Counted from the first letter of the stretch, positions 9,810 through 19,396 are shown. The stretch is DNA of 64,000 nt from Roseovarius mucosus DSM 17069 (GCF_000768555.3 NZ_KN293980.1:96947-160946); one strand, 5' to 3'. Notes: generated from the letters alone by a model not told the origin. Program-made: numbers and translations.

Positions 9810-11135
9810 ATGGCTAAATCTGGTTCTGTGACAAACACGCCTCAAAAGGCAGCGGCCTTCGACCGGCTCCGTGGACGCATTATACTTGGCATCCTCATGA
9901 TGTTTGGGCTGTTAGGAGGCGTGGGTGCTTGGGCGTTCAATGCGAATTTGACCGGTGCAGTAATCGCAATGGGGACAGTCAAGGTCGATCAGAACCTCAA
10001 GCAGGTTCAGCACCGCGACGGTGGGATTGTTGAAAAGATTTCCGTGCGCGAGGGCGACGAAGTCGAGGCCGGTCAGATTATGTTTCGTCTTGATGACGCG
10101 CAATCGCGAGCAGAGCTCTCAATCCTTTCCGCGCAACTCGACGAGGCCGAGGTCCGACGCGCGCGTCTCGTTGCAGACCGTGAGGGTGCGGTAGAGGTCA
10201 GATTTTCCAAGCGTCTCTCTATGTCTGATCCACAGCAAAACGAATTGATGTCAGGTGAACTACGCCTCCACGCTGGCAATATTGCGAACCGCGAAAATCA
10301 GCGCGAACAACTCAAACTCGGTATCGCTCAGGTAGACGAGGAAATTGTGGCGCTGGTATCGCAGCGTTCGGCGTTGACAGATGAATTGGCCCTTGTGGAA
10401 GAAAGCCACTCGCGCATTGTAAACCTGTTCGAGAAGGGCTTGATCCAAATGCCTCGCGTCGATGAAGCAAAGCGCGAACTGGTTCAGATGCGTGGCAAAC
10501 TTGGCGAACTTGACGCCAATATTGCGCGGTCCCGTTCGCGGATCAGCGAGATCGAGATGCGGATTCTTTCCGTGGATGAGATCGCAAGAAATGAGGCCCA
10601 ACGCGAGCTAACTGTCGTAGAGGCGCGCATTCAGGAACTGTCAGACCGGTTGACCGCGGTGCAGGATAGGCTTTCGCGTACTGAAATACGCGCACCAATT
10701 TCCGGGCGGATTAACGAACTGTCAGTGTTCACCGAAGGCGGGGTCATCACCCCAGCCGAAATATTGGCGACAATTGTCCCGGCGTCTGCCGAGTTGCGGA
10801 TAGAGGTTCAACTCCCGACCACAGCCATCGACCAAGTGTATCTTGATCAGACGGCTCGTGTCCGGTTTTCGTCCTTCAACCATCGCACAACGCCTGAAAT
10901 TCTCGGCACAGTTTCGCACATTTCACCAGCAACGACAATTTCAGCATCCACCGGTGAGCCGTTCTATATCGGCTATGTTGATATATCGCCCGAAGAGTTT
11001 GCAAGGCTGAACGGTCTCGCCTTGATGCCGGGCATGCCAACCGAAGTCTATCTCTCCACCCAAGAACAAACTGCGGCGGCCTATTTCGCTCGGCCTTTGT
11101 TAGATCAATTCGAGAAAGCCTTTCGAGAAGAATGA
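9810..11135 (+). CDS. HlyD-family type I secretion periplasmic adaptor
   Basis: Membrane fusion protein linking the ABC exporter to an outer-membrane channel. The 441 residues begin with a short cytoplasmic tail, one transmembrane helix (about 27-48), a lipoyl half-motif with GGIVEKISVREGDEV (about 71-85), a long coiled coil rich in Glu, Arg and Leu (about 100-290), then the second lipoyl half and beta-barrel with IRAPISGRI (about 294-302). This is the HlyD/PrtE layout. The start has AAGGA upstream. It is the last gene of the secretion operon; no TolC homologue lies in the window, so the outer-membrane pore must be encoded elsewhere. Confidence 0.93.
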   Translation: MAKSGSVTNTPQKAAAFDRLRGRIILGILMMFGLLGGVGAWAFNANLTGAVIAMGTVKVDQNLKQVQHRDGGIVEKISVREGDEVEAGQIMFRLDDAQSRAELSILSAQLDEAEVRRARLVADREGAVEVRFSKRLSMSDPQQNELMSGELRLHAGNIANRENQREQLKLGIAQVDEEIVALVSQRSALTDELALVEESHSRIVNLFEKGLIQMPRVDEAKRELVQMRGKLGELDANIARSRSRISEIEMRILSVDEIARNEAQRELTVVEARIQELSDRLTAVQDRLSRTEIRAPISGRINELSVFTEGGVITPAEILATIVPASAELRIEVQLPTTAIDQVYLDQTARVRFSSFNHRTTPEILGTVSHISPATTISASTGEPFYIGYVDISPEEFARLNGLALMPGMPTEVYLSTQEQTAAAYFARPLLDQFEKAFREE

Positions 11136-11215
11136 GCGCCTCGTCTGTTGGATGTCACTGAGATTTGACCCGCCGAGGGTGCGGACAAAAACTTGGACTA
11201 TCTTGGAGATAGTTC

Positions 11216-11569
11216 ATGTATAGCTACGAAGAGCGAATGCGCGCGGTTGAGCTTTATATCAAGCTCGGCAAATGCTTGCGGGCCGCAATCCGTGAGTTGG
11301 GATATCCAACGAAGGATGCCTTGAAGGGCTGGTATGGAGAATATGAGCGTCGGCAGGATTTGGCGATACGTTCAATGCCGCGCCCGCCTAAGTTTTCGGC
11401 GGCACAGAAGCAGATAGCGTTAGAGCATTATCCCAGCCAGAGGCGCTGCATTTCATCGACGCTGCGTGCCTTAGGCTATCCTGGTCGGGCCACGCTGACT
11501 GCCTGGGTTCGCGAGGCATTCGAGTGGCTAGCAGGCACAGCCACGCATCAGGCATCAAATGATGTTTGA
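11216..11569 (+). CDS. IS3-type transposase OrfA, remnant of an insertion sequence
   Basis: A 117-residue protein with two helix-turn-helix repeats of similar sequence (about 2-45 and 58-104, each with an LGYP motif), as in OrfA of IS3-family elements. OrfA normally precedes an integrase-type OrfB with a DDE core, but no OrfB is visible in the next 650 bases, so the element is probably truncated and immobile. The sequence TGACCCGCC near 11166, just upstream, could be part of a terminal inverted repeat; its right-hand partner was not found. The element separates the secretion operon from the next RTX gene. Confidence 0.75.
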   Translation: MYSYEERMRAVELYIKLGKCLRAAIRELGYPTKDALKGWYGEYERRQDLAIRSMPRPPKFSAAQKQIALEHYPSQRRCISSTLRALGYPGRATLTAWVREAFEWLAGTATHQASNDV

Positions 11570-12108
11570 TGGGTTAACCTGTTCCGGCACCGATGTTCTC
11601 CAACTCCGGAGGAGAGGGATAGATCAATGGCGTTAGCATTGCCTAAAAGCCTTAGATTGCAAGGTGTGATGGCTTGAGGATAATTGCTAGTTAGTAGGGC
11701 GTTAGTAGGGAATGTACGTCAAACGGTCTCTGGCTCGATGCGGCATCGTCCAAGTTTGATCCTCAAAATAGTGATTTAACCGTAAAGGGTTAGATATTTT
11801 TGACAGCTTCTTCCGGCAACGTCCAACTCATAGACGGCAAAATTCGAAATTAGTAGGTCGGGTTCACTGTCGGTTTAGAAAAGCGCTGGTTCGGTCAAGG
11901 TTTATGCGCCCTCCCGCAACCAACTTATCCGACTTAAGGCCCGCACTCGCTGCGGGCCTTGTCGTTTGCGCATCCCCCAAAGACAATATCCCCGCCAATC
12001 CACCGCAAGCGTGCCGCAGAGCTCCAAATGCGGCGACATCCGCTTGCCGCCCGTGGGCGTGTATATAATCGAGAATGCAGGTCACATTGGGCCCAAGAGG
12101 ACTGATCC
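11570..12108. other. AT-rich intergenic stretch without a supported gene
   Basis: No coding frame is convincing here. The stretch holds two copies of TTAGTAGGG (11691 and 11702) and a related TTAGTAGG (11850), a strong hairpin at 11936-11960, and the segment CCTCCCGCAACCA (about 11911-11923), which resembles the 3' end of a tRNA or tmRNA but has no recognisable cloverleaf before it. It may be the scar of the IS insertion. Confidence 0.5.
11936..11960. terminator. Perfect hairpin terminator
   Basis: Perfect 10-base arms (AAGGCCCGCA and TGCGGGCCTT) surround the loop CTCGC. The arms carry A and T ends on both strands, so it could terminate transcription from either side. No intact gene ends immediately before it, which suggests that the gene or RNA it served has been lost. 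Confidence 0.75.
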
Positions 12109-12137
12109 TTGCCCGAAATTGCAAATTTTGTTATACT
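12109..12137 (+). promoter_or_regulatory. Sigma70-type promoter for the 1736-residue RTX gene
   Basis: TTGCCC (12109-12114) and TATACT (12132-12137) are separated by 17 bases, in the most AT-rich part of the region. Matches to consensus are 4 of 6 and 5 of 6. It would give a leader of about 80 nt before the ATG at 12225, indicating that this RTX gene is transcribed independently of the secretion operon. Confidence 0.55.
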
Positions 12138-12224
12138 TTTTGATATTACTTTCTTCGTTCTTGTCAAAAAACAATTTCGATCGCGACAGGTTTTATCGTC
12201 GCTGAGATAAAAGGGATAGTTTGC

Positions 12225-15200
12225 ATGGGTCTTGAGCTGGACGCCTACAAGGCGCGCACCGAACAGACAATTCTTAGATTACAAGCGCTTCAGGATGTGA
12301 CGTCACGCATTGGCACGCTGATATCCACAGCCCAGTTTGGCGTGAAGAAATACAAGACGGCAGATAAAACGGCAGAGAGCGTCGACGACTCTCTCTTTAC
12401 GGTGACCAATCTTCTGACCGTTGCCGGGTTTGTTTCGCCGCTCAAGACGCCGGTGACGGCTTTGAAAACCGTTCTGGACCGGATCGAACCGGTGGTTGAC
12501 AGCATCGACGACAAGTTCGACGAAATCAGCGGCAAAGATAACGCGGCCACACCAGAGACCGAAACAGATGGCCAGTTTGTCGAGACAATCGAAACCGGGC
12601 TGACAGGTGCGGCGCTTACGTTCAGCGCCGTGACGGACGCGCTAGCCTTGCGCATCCGACAGCTGGAAATCGCCTCTGCCGCGACGGGGAATTTTGTAGA
12701 CGCCTTAGAGGTGGCCAACCGGGATGCCGAGGCGTGGAGCGGTGATTACACGGCTTTGAATGCGGCAATCGAAGCGCAGATGGCCGCGCGTAATGCCCTG
12801 ATCCAGGGAGTCCAAGCCCTCTACACCAACGTCAAGGCAGAGGTGGACGCATTTCTTGCTGTCTTGGTCGACATCGACTTTGACAGCATTCTTGGCGAGA
12901 TTGTCGATCTGGAAGAAATCGCAAAGGTCTTTGATTTCCTCAAGGCACCTCTCAGCGTGGCCGAGAGCCTTTTAGCACCCATTCAGCCGCTGTTGAACGC
13001 GGTTGATTTTCTGGTCGGGCTTATCGTCAATCCGGTCATTGATTTTGTCATTGAAACCCTGAACCTCGACAACATCCTGGAAGCCACCGAGGCGGTGATT
13101 GATGCGCTTATTCCCTCGATCAACTTGCTGGATGCGTTCGAACAACTGATTCAGCCCCTTCAGGATTTCCTGTTGGAATATATCGTTGATGGGCTTGGCA
13201 CGCTTCCCTTGTTGGATACTGTGGAGAACGCCTTTTTTGGTGGCGTCGCTGGGAATGCCGATCAGGGGCCGACCGGCTGGGGCAATGATGTCGCGAACCT
13301 GCTGACCGGGGACAGTGGCGACGACATACTTGATGCGCTTGACGGGAGCGATACGATCTTGGGCGGCGGCGGTAATGACGTGCTTATCGCCGGGGCCGGC
13401 TCTGACTTGCTTAATGGTGGCGCAGGCGACGATCTGTTCTATTTCGGGGCAAGTTTCACCGAGTATGAACTGGCACGTGATCCCGATGCCGGGGATATCA
13501 TCGTAAGCCATCTTGCGCCGCAAACCGAGGTCAACACCGGCATCGACGTCCTGAGTGCGCTTCAGGATGGCGACCATGTGGTGTTTACGGATATTTCCTT
13601 TACTGGAGCGGAACTGAACAACGCGCTTATCGGCGGTTCTGTCTTGAACGGCGACCGAAATGGTTTTGCCGAGGATGATCTTCTCTTTCTCAATTCAACT
13701 GGAACTCCGGTGAACGGATTTCATGTGGCGAATGGCCTTGGGGGTGATGATAGGATCTTTGGCTCGACCTTGGACGATCAGCTGAACGGCGGGACAGGCA
13801 ACGATGTGCTCGTGCCAGGACGGGGCGATGATCAGGCCAATGGTGGTGCCGGTATCGACACGTTTCAGGTGCTCCGAGGGGCAAATTCGCGCCTGACCGT
13901 AGATCTGATCGCGGGGACATCATTCGGACAAGGCCAGGATACACTTAGTTCCCTGGAAAATGTCATTGCCTCTCCGGATCAGGATCACAAGATCCGCGGC
14001 ACCGAAGGCGCTAACGCGATCTATACAGGCGATGGGATCGACGTGATCACGGGTCTGGGTGGCAATGACACGATCGACGCTGGCGGCGAGGATGATTACA
14101 TCATCGGCGGGCGCGGCGCGGATGTGATCAATGCCGGGGCGGGCAACATTGATGTGATGATTTCAGGTAGTGCGGCGCAAGCCGGGGTCAGCGATCACTA
14201 TATCGGTGGCGACGGGTTTGACGTTGTGTCCTATACAAGCTCTTCCAATACGATCCGTTTCGACATCAACGATCAGAGCGACGATCCGTCGATCTTGCAG
14301 CAACTGAACACCTACATGCAGGGGATCGAAGACAGCGGCCCGGTGCGGATTGATGCAGATACTGGCCGCATTTCCCGGTTTGATCTGGCAGGCAATTTGA
14401 TCGCGACGGATACGACCGACGGTGTTGAAGGGTTCATGGGATCGGACCTGGCCGATACGTTGTTTGGTGCGCCAAGCGCCCGGCTCTTGCACGGCGCGGG
14501 CGGAGATGACGTGATCCGCACCGGCGGCACTGAAAACATAGACGGTGGTGAGGGCGATGATCTAATCCTGATCGAAGAGGTCGATGGCGGAGCGACCGCG
14601 CTTCAGGTCGAGGGTGGCGGTGGCTTTGATCGCCTGCAACTCGACGGGGTGGGGGATGCGCGATGGTTCTACCGCGTCGAAAGTGCGATCTCCCTCACAC
14701 TGCGTGCCCATAAAACAACCGTGCAGGGCGAGGATTTGCGCAACGCGCGCGATGTCTTCTTTTCGGTGCGACCCAGAGGCGTCGAAGAGATTGCCTTGGG
14801 GAACTTTGACGATCACGCAATTTATGCCCCCGGTGGCAGCGCGACGGCGGTGTTCTTGTTGCAGGACGGCAACGACCGGTTCGACGGGGAAAACGGATTT
14901 GCCGATGTGGATGCTGGCAATGGCAACGATATTGGAAATTTCAATTCTGGCGGCGGCGGGATATTTCGCGGCGGCGCGGGAGACGATTTCGCAGTCTATG
15001 ACGATGCCGGCACTGACAACGCGGCCCTCATGGGGGCCGACAACGATGTAGTGCAGATAGAGCGGTTTCGTGGCCATGCCGATGGTGGCACAGGCTATGA
15101 TACGATTGCCTTTAATGTGAATTTCAACGCGCGCATCGTTGCCGATCTCGCGGCGGGCACAGTCATGTCGTTCAACGGTCTGCCTGTTAACAACTCTGAG

Positions 15201-17435
15201 CAGGTCGGTATGACCCTGCAAGACTTCGAGGTGGTGATCGCAACGGAGTTCAACGATCTCGTAGACGGCAGTAGCCAGTCCGAACAGATTCTCGGGCGTG
15301 GAGGAAACGACACGCTGCGCGGTGCAGGGGGGCGTGACAAGCTTTATGGCGGTGCAGGCAATGACACGCTTGAAGGTGGGGCTGATGAGGATTTGCTCCA
15401 CGGCGGTGGCGGCAATGACCGGCTCGATGGTGGCGCAGGCAATGACACCGCGTCTTACGCGTGGGCGCGCCCCGGCGGGTTGAACGGCGCGATTATCGCG
15501 GACAGCTTTGGCGCGGTGACGGTCAACCTTGAAACGGGCACCGCGACAGGCACCTTTGGGTCCGATGTACTGATCTCGATTGAGAATGTGATCGGCACCG
15601 GCGCGGATGATCGGTTGATCGGTGATGCGCAGAACAACATGCTTTCGGGCGGCGCAGGGCAGGACAGTCTTGAGGGCGGAGGCGGCGACGATATTCTCAT
15701 CACAGGCACAGGAGACGATACCGTCGCCGCAGGGGCCGGGGATGATACTGTCGTGGTCGGACTTGGCGTAAAGAGCCTTGATGGCGGTACCGGGTTCGAT
15801 ACGCTGGACTTTGGCACGGCGTCGGGCTCTGTCGACCTGAACCTCGTCACGGGCAGTTATATCGCTACGTTGACTGATCGCATCCCACGCTGGGCAGACC
15901 TTGACCCGGATGGCGACGGCGTCACCGAGAGCGATGGCACAGAAGCGCGCATCTTTGCCGGTGTGTCCCTGACACCCCTTGATGTGTTCGAGGCCAATCC
16001 AAGCCAATCCAATAGTGCCGACGATGTGACGAGGATACTGCCCTCGCTTGAGGATAGCGGCTTTGCAGCGTTTCAGATCGCTTTGGTTGAGGTTGCGGTT
16101 CCCGCATCGGGCAGTTTCGCCGGTTTCGAGCGCGTGATCGGAGGGGACGGCAATGATACCGTCGCCGGGACATCTGAAGGCGACGAGATGTTCGGTGGGG
16201 CCGGGCGGGATCGCCTTACGGCGTTTGCGGGGGACGACCTGCTGAATGGCGGGCTGGGCGATGACACCCTCGACGCAGGTACGGGGAATGACACGCTTGA
16301 GGGCGGACTTGGTAACGACAGCCTCGTTGGGGGTGTGGGCTTTGATGTGATGATCCTTGCGGCAGCCATGAGCGATGTCAGGATTGCGCAAGACGGCGAC
16401 TCTCTCACGCTTGCCTCGCCTGATGGCACTGATACGGTCGTCGGCATCGAGCAGTTCCGCTTTTCGGATGCCACGCTCAGTCTTGCGGAAGTGTTGAGCT
16501 TGCCGTCTGTCGGTCGACAGGAGACCGGAACGTCGGGGAATGACACACTTACCGGTGGATCTGGTGACGACACGTTGATCGGGCAGAGGGGCGACGATTC
16601 GATCAGTGGGCTTGAGGGTGATGACGGCGTCTTTGGCGAAGATGGGAACGACGCGCTGTCTGGTGGCGATGGCGACGACTCGATTGCGGGCGCGGATGGT
16701 GACGACACGGTCAGTGGCGGCCCCGGCAATGACAATATCGGCGGCGGACAAGGTAATGACACGCTACGTGGCGACGATGGCAATGACATCATCGGGGCAG
16801 GGTTCGGCGACGATTCCGTTTCCGGTGGGGCGGGCAATGATGTGGTCGCGGGCGGCGCCGGGAATGACAGCCTTTCAGGCGGTGACGGCAATGACAGCAT
16901 GTCAGGCAGCTTTGGCAACGATATAATCGACGCTGGCAGTGGGGATGATGACATTGGCGGCGGTACAGGGCGCGATACGATCGATGCCGGGGCTGGAAAT
17001 GATCGGGTCGGTGGTGGCGAGGGTGATGACAGCATCTTGGGTGGCGATGGCAACGATTTCCTCGCGGGTGGAGGTCGTAACGACACCATCGACGGAGGCG
17101 CGGGAAATGACACGATCAACGCGGGCGCCGGCAACGACATCCTAACCGGTGGCAGCGGCGGTGATCAGTTCGTGTTTACGGCGTTTTTTGAAGGTGAGAG
17201 CGATGTGATCACCGATTTCGAGGACGGGATTGACCGCTTCTTTATTCGCATCGTGAACCCGGACACGGGCGTGGAGAACATCAATAATGGCGGAAACGGC
17301 CTTGTCGGTTTTGTCATGGCAATGAACATCACCGACACGGCGGCAGGGGCGCAAATGAGCGTCAACGGCAATACGATTCTTGTCGAAGGTGTCGGCGCGG
17401 CGGATCTGACGTTGGATGACTTCAGCTTTCTGTGA
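12225..17435 (+). CDS. Large RTX calcium-binding exoprotein with helical N-terminal domain
   Basis: A 1736-residue protein with no signal peptide. Residues 1 to about 345 are predicted helical, with heptad-like and strongly hydrophobic amphipathic stretches near residues 220-340 that could insert in or associate with membranes. From about 350 onward RTX nonapeptides occur in clusters (about 350-400, 510-545, 585-640, 1020-1085, 1125-1185, 1310-1365) separated by beta-rich spacers, with the longest array at about 1435-1645. The C-terminal 90 residues end in LDDFSFL, a typical type I secretion signal. It is probably exported by the neighbouring system. No enzymatic domain was recognised; adhesin, matrix protein or cytolysin are all possible. 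Confidence 0.88.
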   Translation: MGLELDAYKARTEQTILRLQALQDVTSRIGTLISTAQFGVKKYKTADKTAESVDDSLFTVTNLLTVAGFVSPLKTPVTALKTVLDRIEPVVDSIDDKFDEISGKDNAATPETETDGQFVETIETGLTGAALTFSAVTDALALRIRQLEIASAATGNFVDALEVANRDAEAWSGDYTALNAAIEAQMAARNALIQGVQALYTNVKAEVDAFLAVLVDIDFDSILGEIVDLEEIAKVFDFLKAPLSVAESLLAPIQPLLNAVDFLVGLIVNPVIDFVIETLNLDNILEATEAVIDALIPSINLLDAFEQLIQPLQDFLLEYIVDGLGTLPLLDTVENAFFGGVAGNADQGPTGWGNDVANLLTGDSGDDILDALDGSDTILGGGGNDVLIAGAGSDLLNGGAGDDLFYFGASFTEYELARDPDAGDIIVSHLAPQTEVNTGIDVLSALQDGDHVVFTDISFTGAELNNALIGGSVLNGDRNGFAEDDLLFLNSTGTPVNGFHVANGLGGDDRIFGSTLDDQLNGGTGNDVLVPGRGDDQANGGAGIDTFQVLRGANSRLTVDLIAGTSFGQGQDTLSSLENVIASPDQDHKIRGTEGANAIYTGDGIDVITGLGGNDTIDAGGEDDYIIGGRGADVINAGAGNIDVMISGSAAQAGVSDHYIGGDGFDVVSYTSSSNTIRFDINDQSDDPSILQQLNTYMQGIEDSGPVRIDADTGRISRFDLAGNLIATDTTDGVEGFMGSDLADTLFGAPSARLLHGAGGDDVIRTGGTENIDGGEGDDLILIEEVDGGATALQVEGGGGFDRLQLDGVGDARWFYRVESAISLTLRAHKTTVQGEDLRNARDVFFSVRPRGVEEIALGNFDDHAIYAPGGSATAVFLLQDGNDRFDGENGFADVDAGNGNDIGNFNSGGGGIFRGGAGDDFAVYDDAGTDNAALMGADNDVVQIERFRGHADGGTGYDTIAFNVNFNARIVADLAAGTVMSFNGLPVNNSEQVGMTLQDFEVVIATEFNDLVDGSSQSEQILGRGGNDTLRGAGGRDKLYGGAGNDTLEGGADEDLLHGGGGNDRLDGGAGNDTASYAWARPGGLNGAIIADSFGAVTVNLETGTATGTFGSDVLISIENVIGTGADDRLIGDAQNNMLSGGAGQDSLEGGGGDDILITGTGDDTVAAGAGDDTVVVGLGVKSLDGGTGFDTLDFGTASGSVDLNLVTGSYIATLTDRIPRWADLDPDGDGVTESDGTEARIFAGVSLTPLDVFEANPSQSNSADDVTRILPSLEDSGFAAFQIALVEVAVPASGSFAGFERVIGGDGNDTVAGTSEGDEMFGGAGRDRLTAFAGDDLLNGGLGDDTLDAGTGNDTLEGGLGNDSLVGGVGFDVMILAAAMSDVRIAQDGDSLTLASPDGTDTVVGIEQFRFSDATLSLAEVLSLPSVGRQETGTSGNDTLTGGSGDDTLIGQRGDDSISGLEGDDGVFGEDGNDALSGGDGDDSIAGADGDDTVSGGPGNDNIGGGQGNDTLRGDDGNDIIGAGFGDDSVSGGAGNDVVAGGAGNDSLSGGDGNDSMSGSFGNDIIDAGSGDDDIGGGTGRDTIDAGAGNDRVGGGEGDDSILGGDGNDFLAGGGRNDTIDGGAGNDTINAGAGNDILTGGSGGDQFVFTAFFEGESDVITDFEDGIDRFFIRIVNPDTGVENINNGGNGLVGFVMAMNITDTAAGAQMSVNGNTILVEGVGAADLTLDDFSFL

Positions 17436-17522
17436 TGCAAAACCTCGTTGGAATGAAGCTCTGAAATGCTGTTCCACTGGACATTTAAGGTGGGTCGCGC
17501 CTGATCTTACATCATTGCATGA

Positions 17523-17553
17523 GGGGCAATGGGTGGTCCACGCAGATTGCCCC
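17523..17553. terminator. Inverted repeat downstream of the large RTX gene
   Basis: GGGGCAAT and ATTGCCCC form perfect 8-base arms around a 15-base loop, in the gap between the convergent RTX gene and the monooxygenase gene. A terminator role is plausible, although it lies about 90 bases past the RTX stop and lacks a T-run. Confidence 0.4.
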
Positions 17554-17588
17554 AGGCGCCGGGGAATTCCCCTACGAGCAGTGCCACG

Positions 17589-17921
17589 TCATGCATGGAA
17601 CTGTTCCCAACTCACTTGAGAGCTTGCATACATCTTGGTCACTTCGACAGGCGCGCTGAGCCATGTCTCGTATTTCTTGAAGACGCTTGTCGTGTAGTCC
17701 TGCGCATAGTGGGCGTTCAGCGCGTCCTCATTTTCAAAACATTCAAACAGATGCAGCGTGTCGCTGCGATCCTTGCTGACGAATGCCGAAAAGACGTGGC
17801 AACCTGGTTCTTGCAGAGTAGGCTGGATGATCTCATCCAGCGCGGCCTTGGCCGCGCTGAAATATTCGGGTTTTACCTGGATCACGGCGAACAGGAACAG
17901 TTTGGGTTTATTGTTGGCCAC
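17589..17921 (-). CDS. Antibiotic biosynthesis monooxygenase (ABM) domain protein
   Basis: A 110-residue single-domain protein of the ABM/YgiN ferredoxin-like fold, which in characterised members oxidises quinols or aromatic polyketides without a cofactor. The family pattern is visible as an N-terminal beta strand, a mid-protein ECFENEDALNAHY segment typical of the fold, and a short C-terminal strand. Its GTG start follows the TAA of the upstream SDR gene with no gap, so translation is probably coupled. It is the last gene of the TetR-SDR-ABM operon, which fits a role in quinone or aromatic detoxification. The substrate cannot be deduced. Confidence 0.8.
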   Translation of the reverse strand: MANNKPKLFLFAVIQVKPEYFSAAKAALDEIIQPTLQEPGCHVFSAFVSKDRSDTLHLFECFENEDALNAHYAQDYTTSVFKKYETWLSAPVEVTKMYASSQVSWEQFHA

Positions 17922-18791
17922 TTACATGCCTCCCGTATACACAGGTTTCAGGCCTTGGATGAGCTGGGCTTGAATGGGCAATACGGCCGCGTTAACGGCA
18001 GATACGCCCATGTCTTGCCCGATCTGGGTACGGATCGGGCGCGGCGCGCTCATGTCTACAAGGTTCGCGATCTGGGTTGCGACATTGCCGGCATCCGTGC
18101 TCGCGTCCCCCTGATCGAACATGCCCTGAAACATCCCCAGCAGACGGTCACGGCCTAGCGCAAGATCCCCATAGTCATGAACACGCGCGGTGTCGGCGGG
18201 GGCTGGGGCCGTTGTGACCAGATCGGTGCCGTGGCCGCTCGGCTCGACCAGGATCGACTCGATGCCGAAGGGTTCCAGTTCATAGTGCAGCGATTCACAA
18301 TAGGCTTCCATCGCCCATTTGCTGGCGCAGTAGAGCCCGAAGTAAGGCATCCCAAAGCGCCCTGCCGCGGAGCTCAGGCTTATGATCAGCCCCGACTTTC
18401 TGGAGCGCATATGCCCTAGAACGGCGCGGGTCATCCGCATGATGCCGTAGACATTCACGTCAAACAGATCTTTGGCTTGCTGCATCGTGAAGGCCTCTGT
18501 CAGGCCTACGGGCATGACGCCGGCGTTATTGATCAGGACGTCGATCGGAGCCTCTGCTTCGATGGTTGCAACTGCGGATGTGCAAGCGGTCTCATCGGTG
18601 ACATCGAGCGCGATCGGTATGATGCGCCCTTGGGCAAAAGCCGCAAGTTCGGCTGCGGCGTCTTTGTTGCGCTCAGTCACGTCGCGCATTCCCGCGTACA
18701 CGGTATGCCCGCGTGAGGCGAGAGTTTTGGCCGCGAGCAGACCGATGCCGCGGCTGGCGCCGGTGATGAGGATTGTGTTTGAAGATGTCAC
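17922..18791 (-). CDS. SDR-family oxidoreductase
   Basis: A 289-residue classical short-chain dehydrogenase. The Rossmann motif TGASRGIG is at 10-17, NNAG at 88-91, a catalytic Ser near 140, and the active-site Tyr154 and Lys158 lie in YCASK. An NAD(P)-dependent reduction or oxidation of a small carbonyl or alcohol is expected, in the cytoplasm. The GTG start overlaps the TGA of the tetR-like gene by 4 bases, and the ABM gene abuts its end, so the three genes form one tightly packed operon. The Arg after the TGAS motif suggests NADPH preference; this is inference only. Confidence 0.9.
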   Translation of the reverse strand: MTSSNTILITGASRGIGLLAAKTLASRGHTVYAGMRDVTERNKDAAAELAAFAQGRIIPIALDVTDETACTSAVATIEAEAPIDVLINNAGVMPVGLTEAFTMQQAKDLFDVNVYGIMRMTRAVLGHMRSRKSGLIISLSSAAGRFGMPYFGLYCASKWAMEAYCESLHYELEPFGIESILVEPSGHGTDLVTTAPAPADTARVHDYGDLALGRDRLLGMFQGMFDQGDASTDAGNVATQIANLVDMSAPRPIRTQIGQDMGVSAVNAAVLPIQAQLIQGLKPVYTGGM

Positions 18792-19396
18792 TGGTGTCGT
18801 TCCTTTGTTTTGAAAACTGTTTGCATGAAGAGCGCGAGCGGTTCGTCATTTCCGCGGACCTTCATGCGCGTGAGTGCGCCGCTCCAAGCGTTCATAAGCC
18901 AGTCGGCAGCCTGCGCCGGGGTGAGATGCTGCAAGCCGATGTCGGACAGGTCGATATTCTCCAAACACTCGGCCAGCACGGCGGTCATGCCCGACCAATG
19001 CGCATCCAATGCGGCCTGAAACGCGGGCCTTTCATCGGCGAGTTCCGTCGCGAGATTGCACATCAAGCATCCCTGCTGGAATTTGCGGCTGGCCATTTCG
19101 CTGCGGGCTTGTTCGAAAAAGCGGCGCAAGCGGTCGATATGCGGGAGCGACGGATCCTCGAGACAGAGTCTGGCTGCCTCGATCTGTCGTTCGTTGTAGC
19201 GATCGGCCACCGCGATCCCAAAGGCCTCTTTGGAGGGGAAGTGGTGATAGAACGACCCTTTCGGAACACCTGATTCCGAGAGGATTTCGTTGATCCCGCT
19301 TTCGGAAAAGCTGGTTGAGCGAAAGGCGCGTTCGCCCACATCCAGAAGCTTTTCGCGGTGCGACATATGTGTGTTCTGATCTCTGGGGCGTGCCAT
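18788..19396 (-). CDS. TetR/AcrR-family transcriptional repressor
   Basis: A 202-residue regulator. The N-terminal helix-turn-helix (about 12-58) includes the family hallmark GVPKGSFYHHFPSKEA, followed by a helical ligand-binding domain resembling the LmrA/YxaF and AcuR group, with Cys near 110-112. It is the first gene of the operon with the SDR and ABM genes and has GGAGG ahead of its ATG. A candidate operator lies about 35 bases upstream, consistent with autorepression relieved by a small molecule, possibly an electrophile sensed through cysteine; the sensing mechanism is inferred from related repressors. Confidence 0.9.
   Translation of the reverse strand: MARPRDQNTHMSHREKLLDVGERAFRSTSFSESGINEILSESGVPKGSFYHHFPSKEAFGIAVADRYNERQIEAARLCLEDPSLPHIDRLRRFFEQARSEMASRKFQQGCLMCNLATELADERPAFQAALDAHWSGMTAVLAECLENIDLSDIGLQHLTPAQAADWLMNAWSGALTRMKVRGNDEPLALFMQTVFKTKERHQ

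Noticed and set aside
11911-11923. tRNA or tmRNA 3' end (CCTCCCGCAACCA)
   Set aside because: No T-arm, anticodon arm or acceptor partner could be built from the upstream bases; only the tail resembles a tRNA.
14562-16751. Long antisense open frame inside the large RTX gene
   Set aside because: It mirrors the biased glycine/aspartate codons of the RTX repeats and has no ribosome-binding site or recognisable domain.
16073-17140. Serine/proline-rich antisense frame over the terminal RTX array
   Set aside because: Low-complexity composition follows directly from reading RTX codons backwards; similar frames occur opposite every RTX array in the window.
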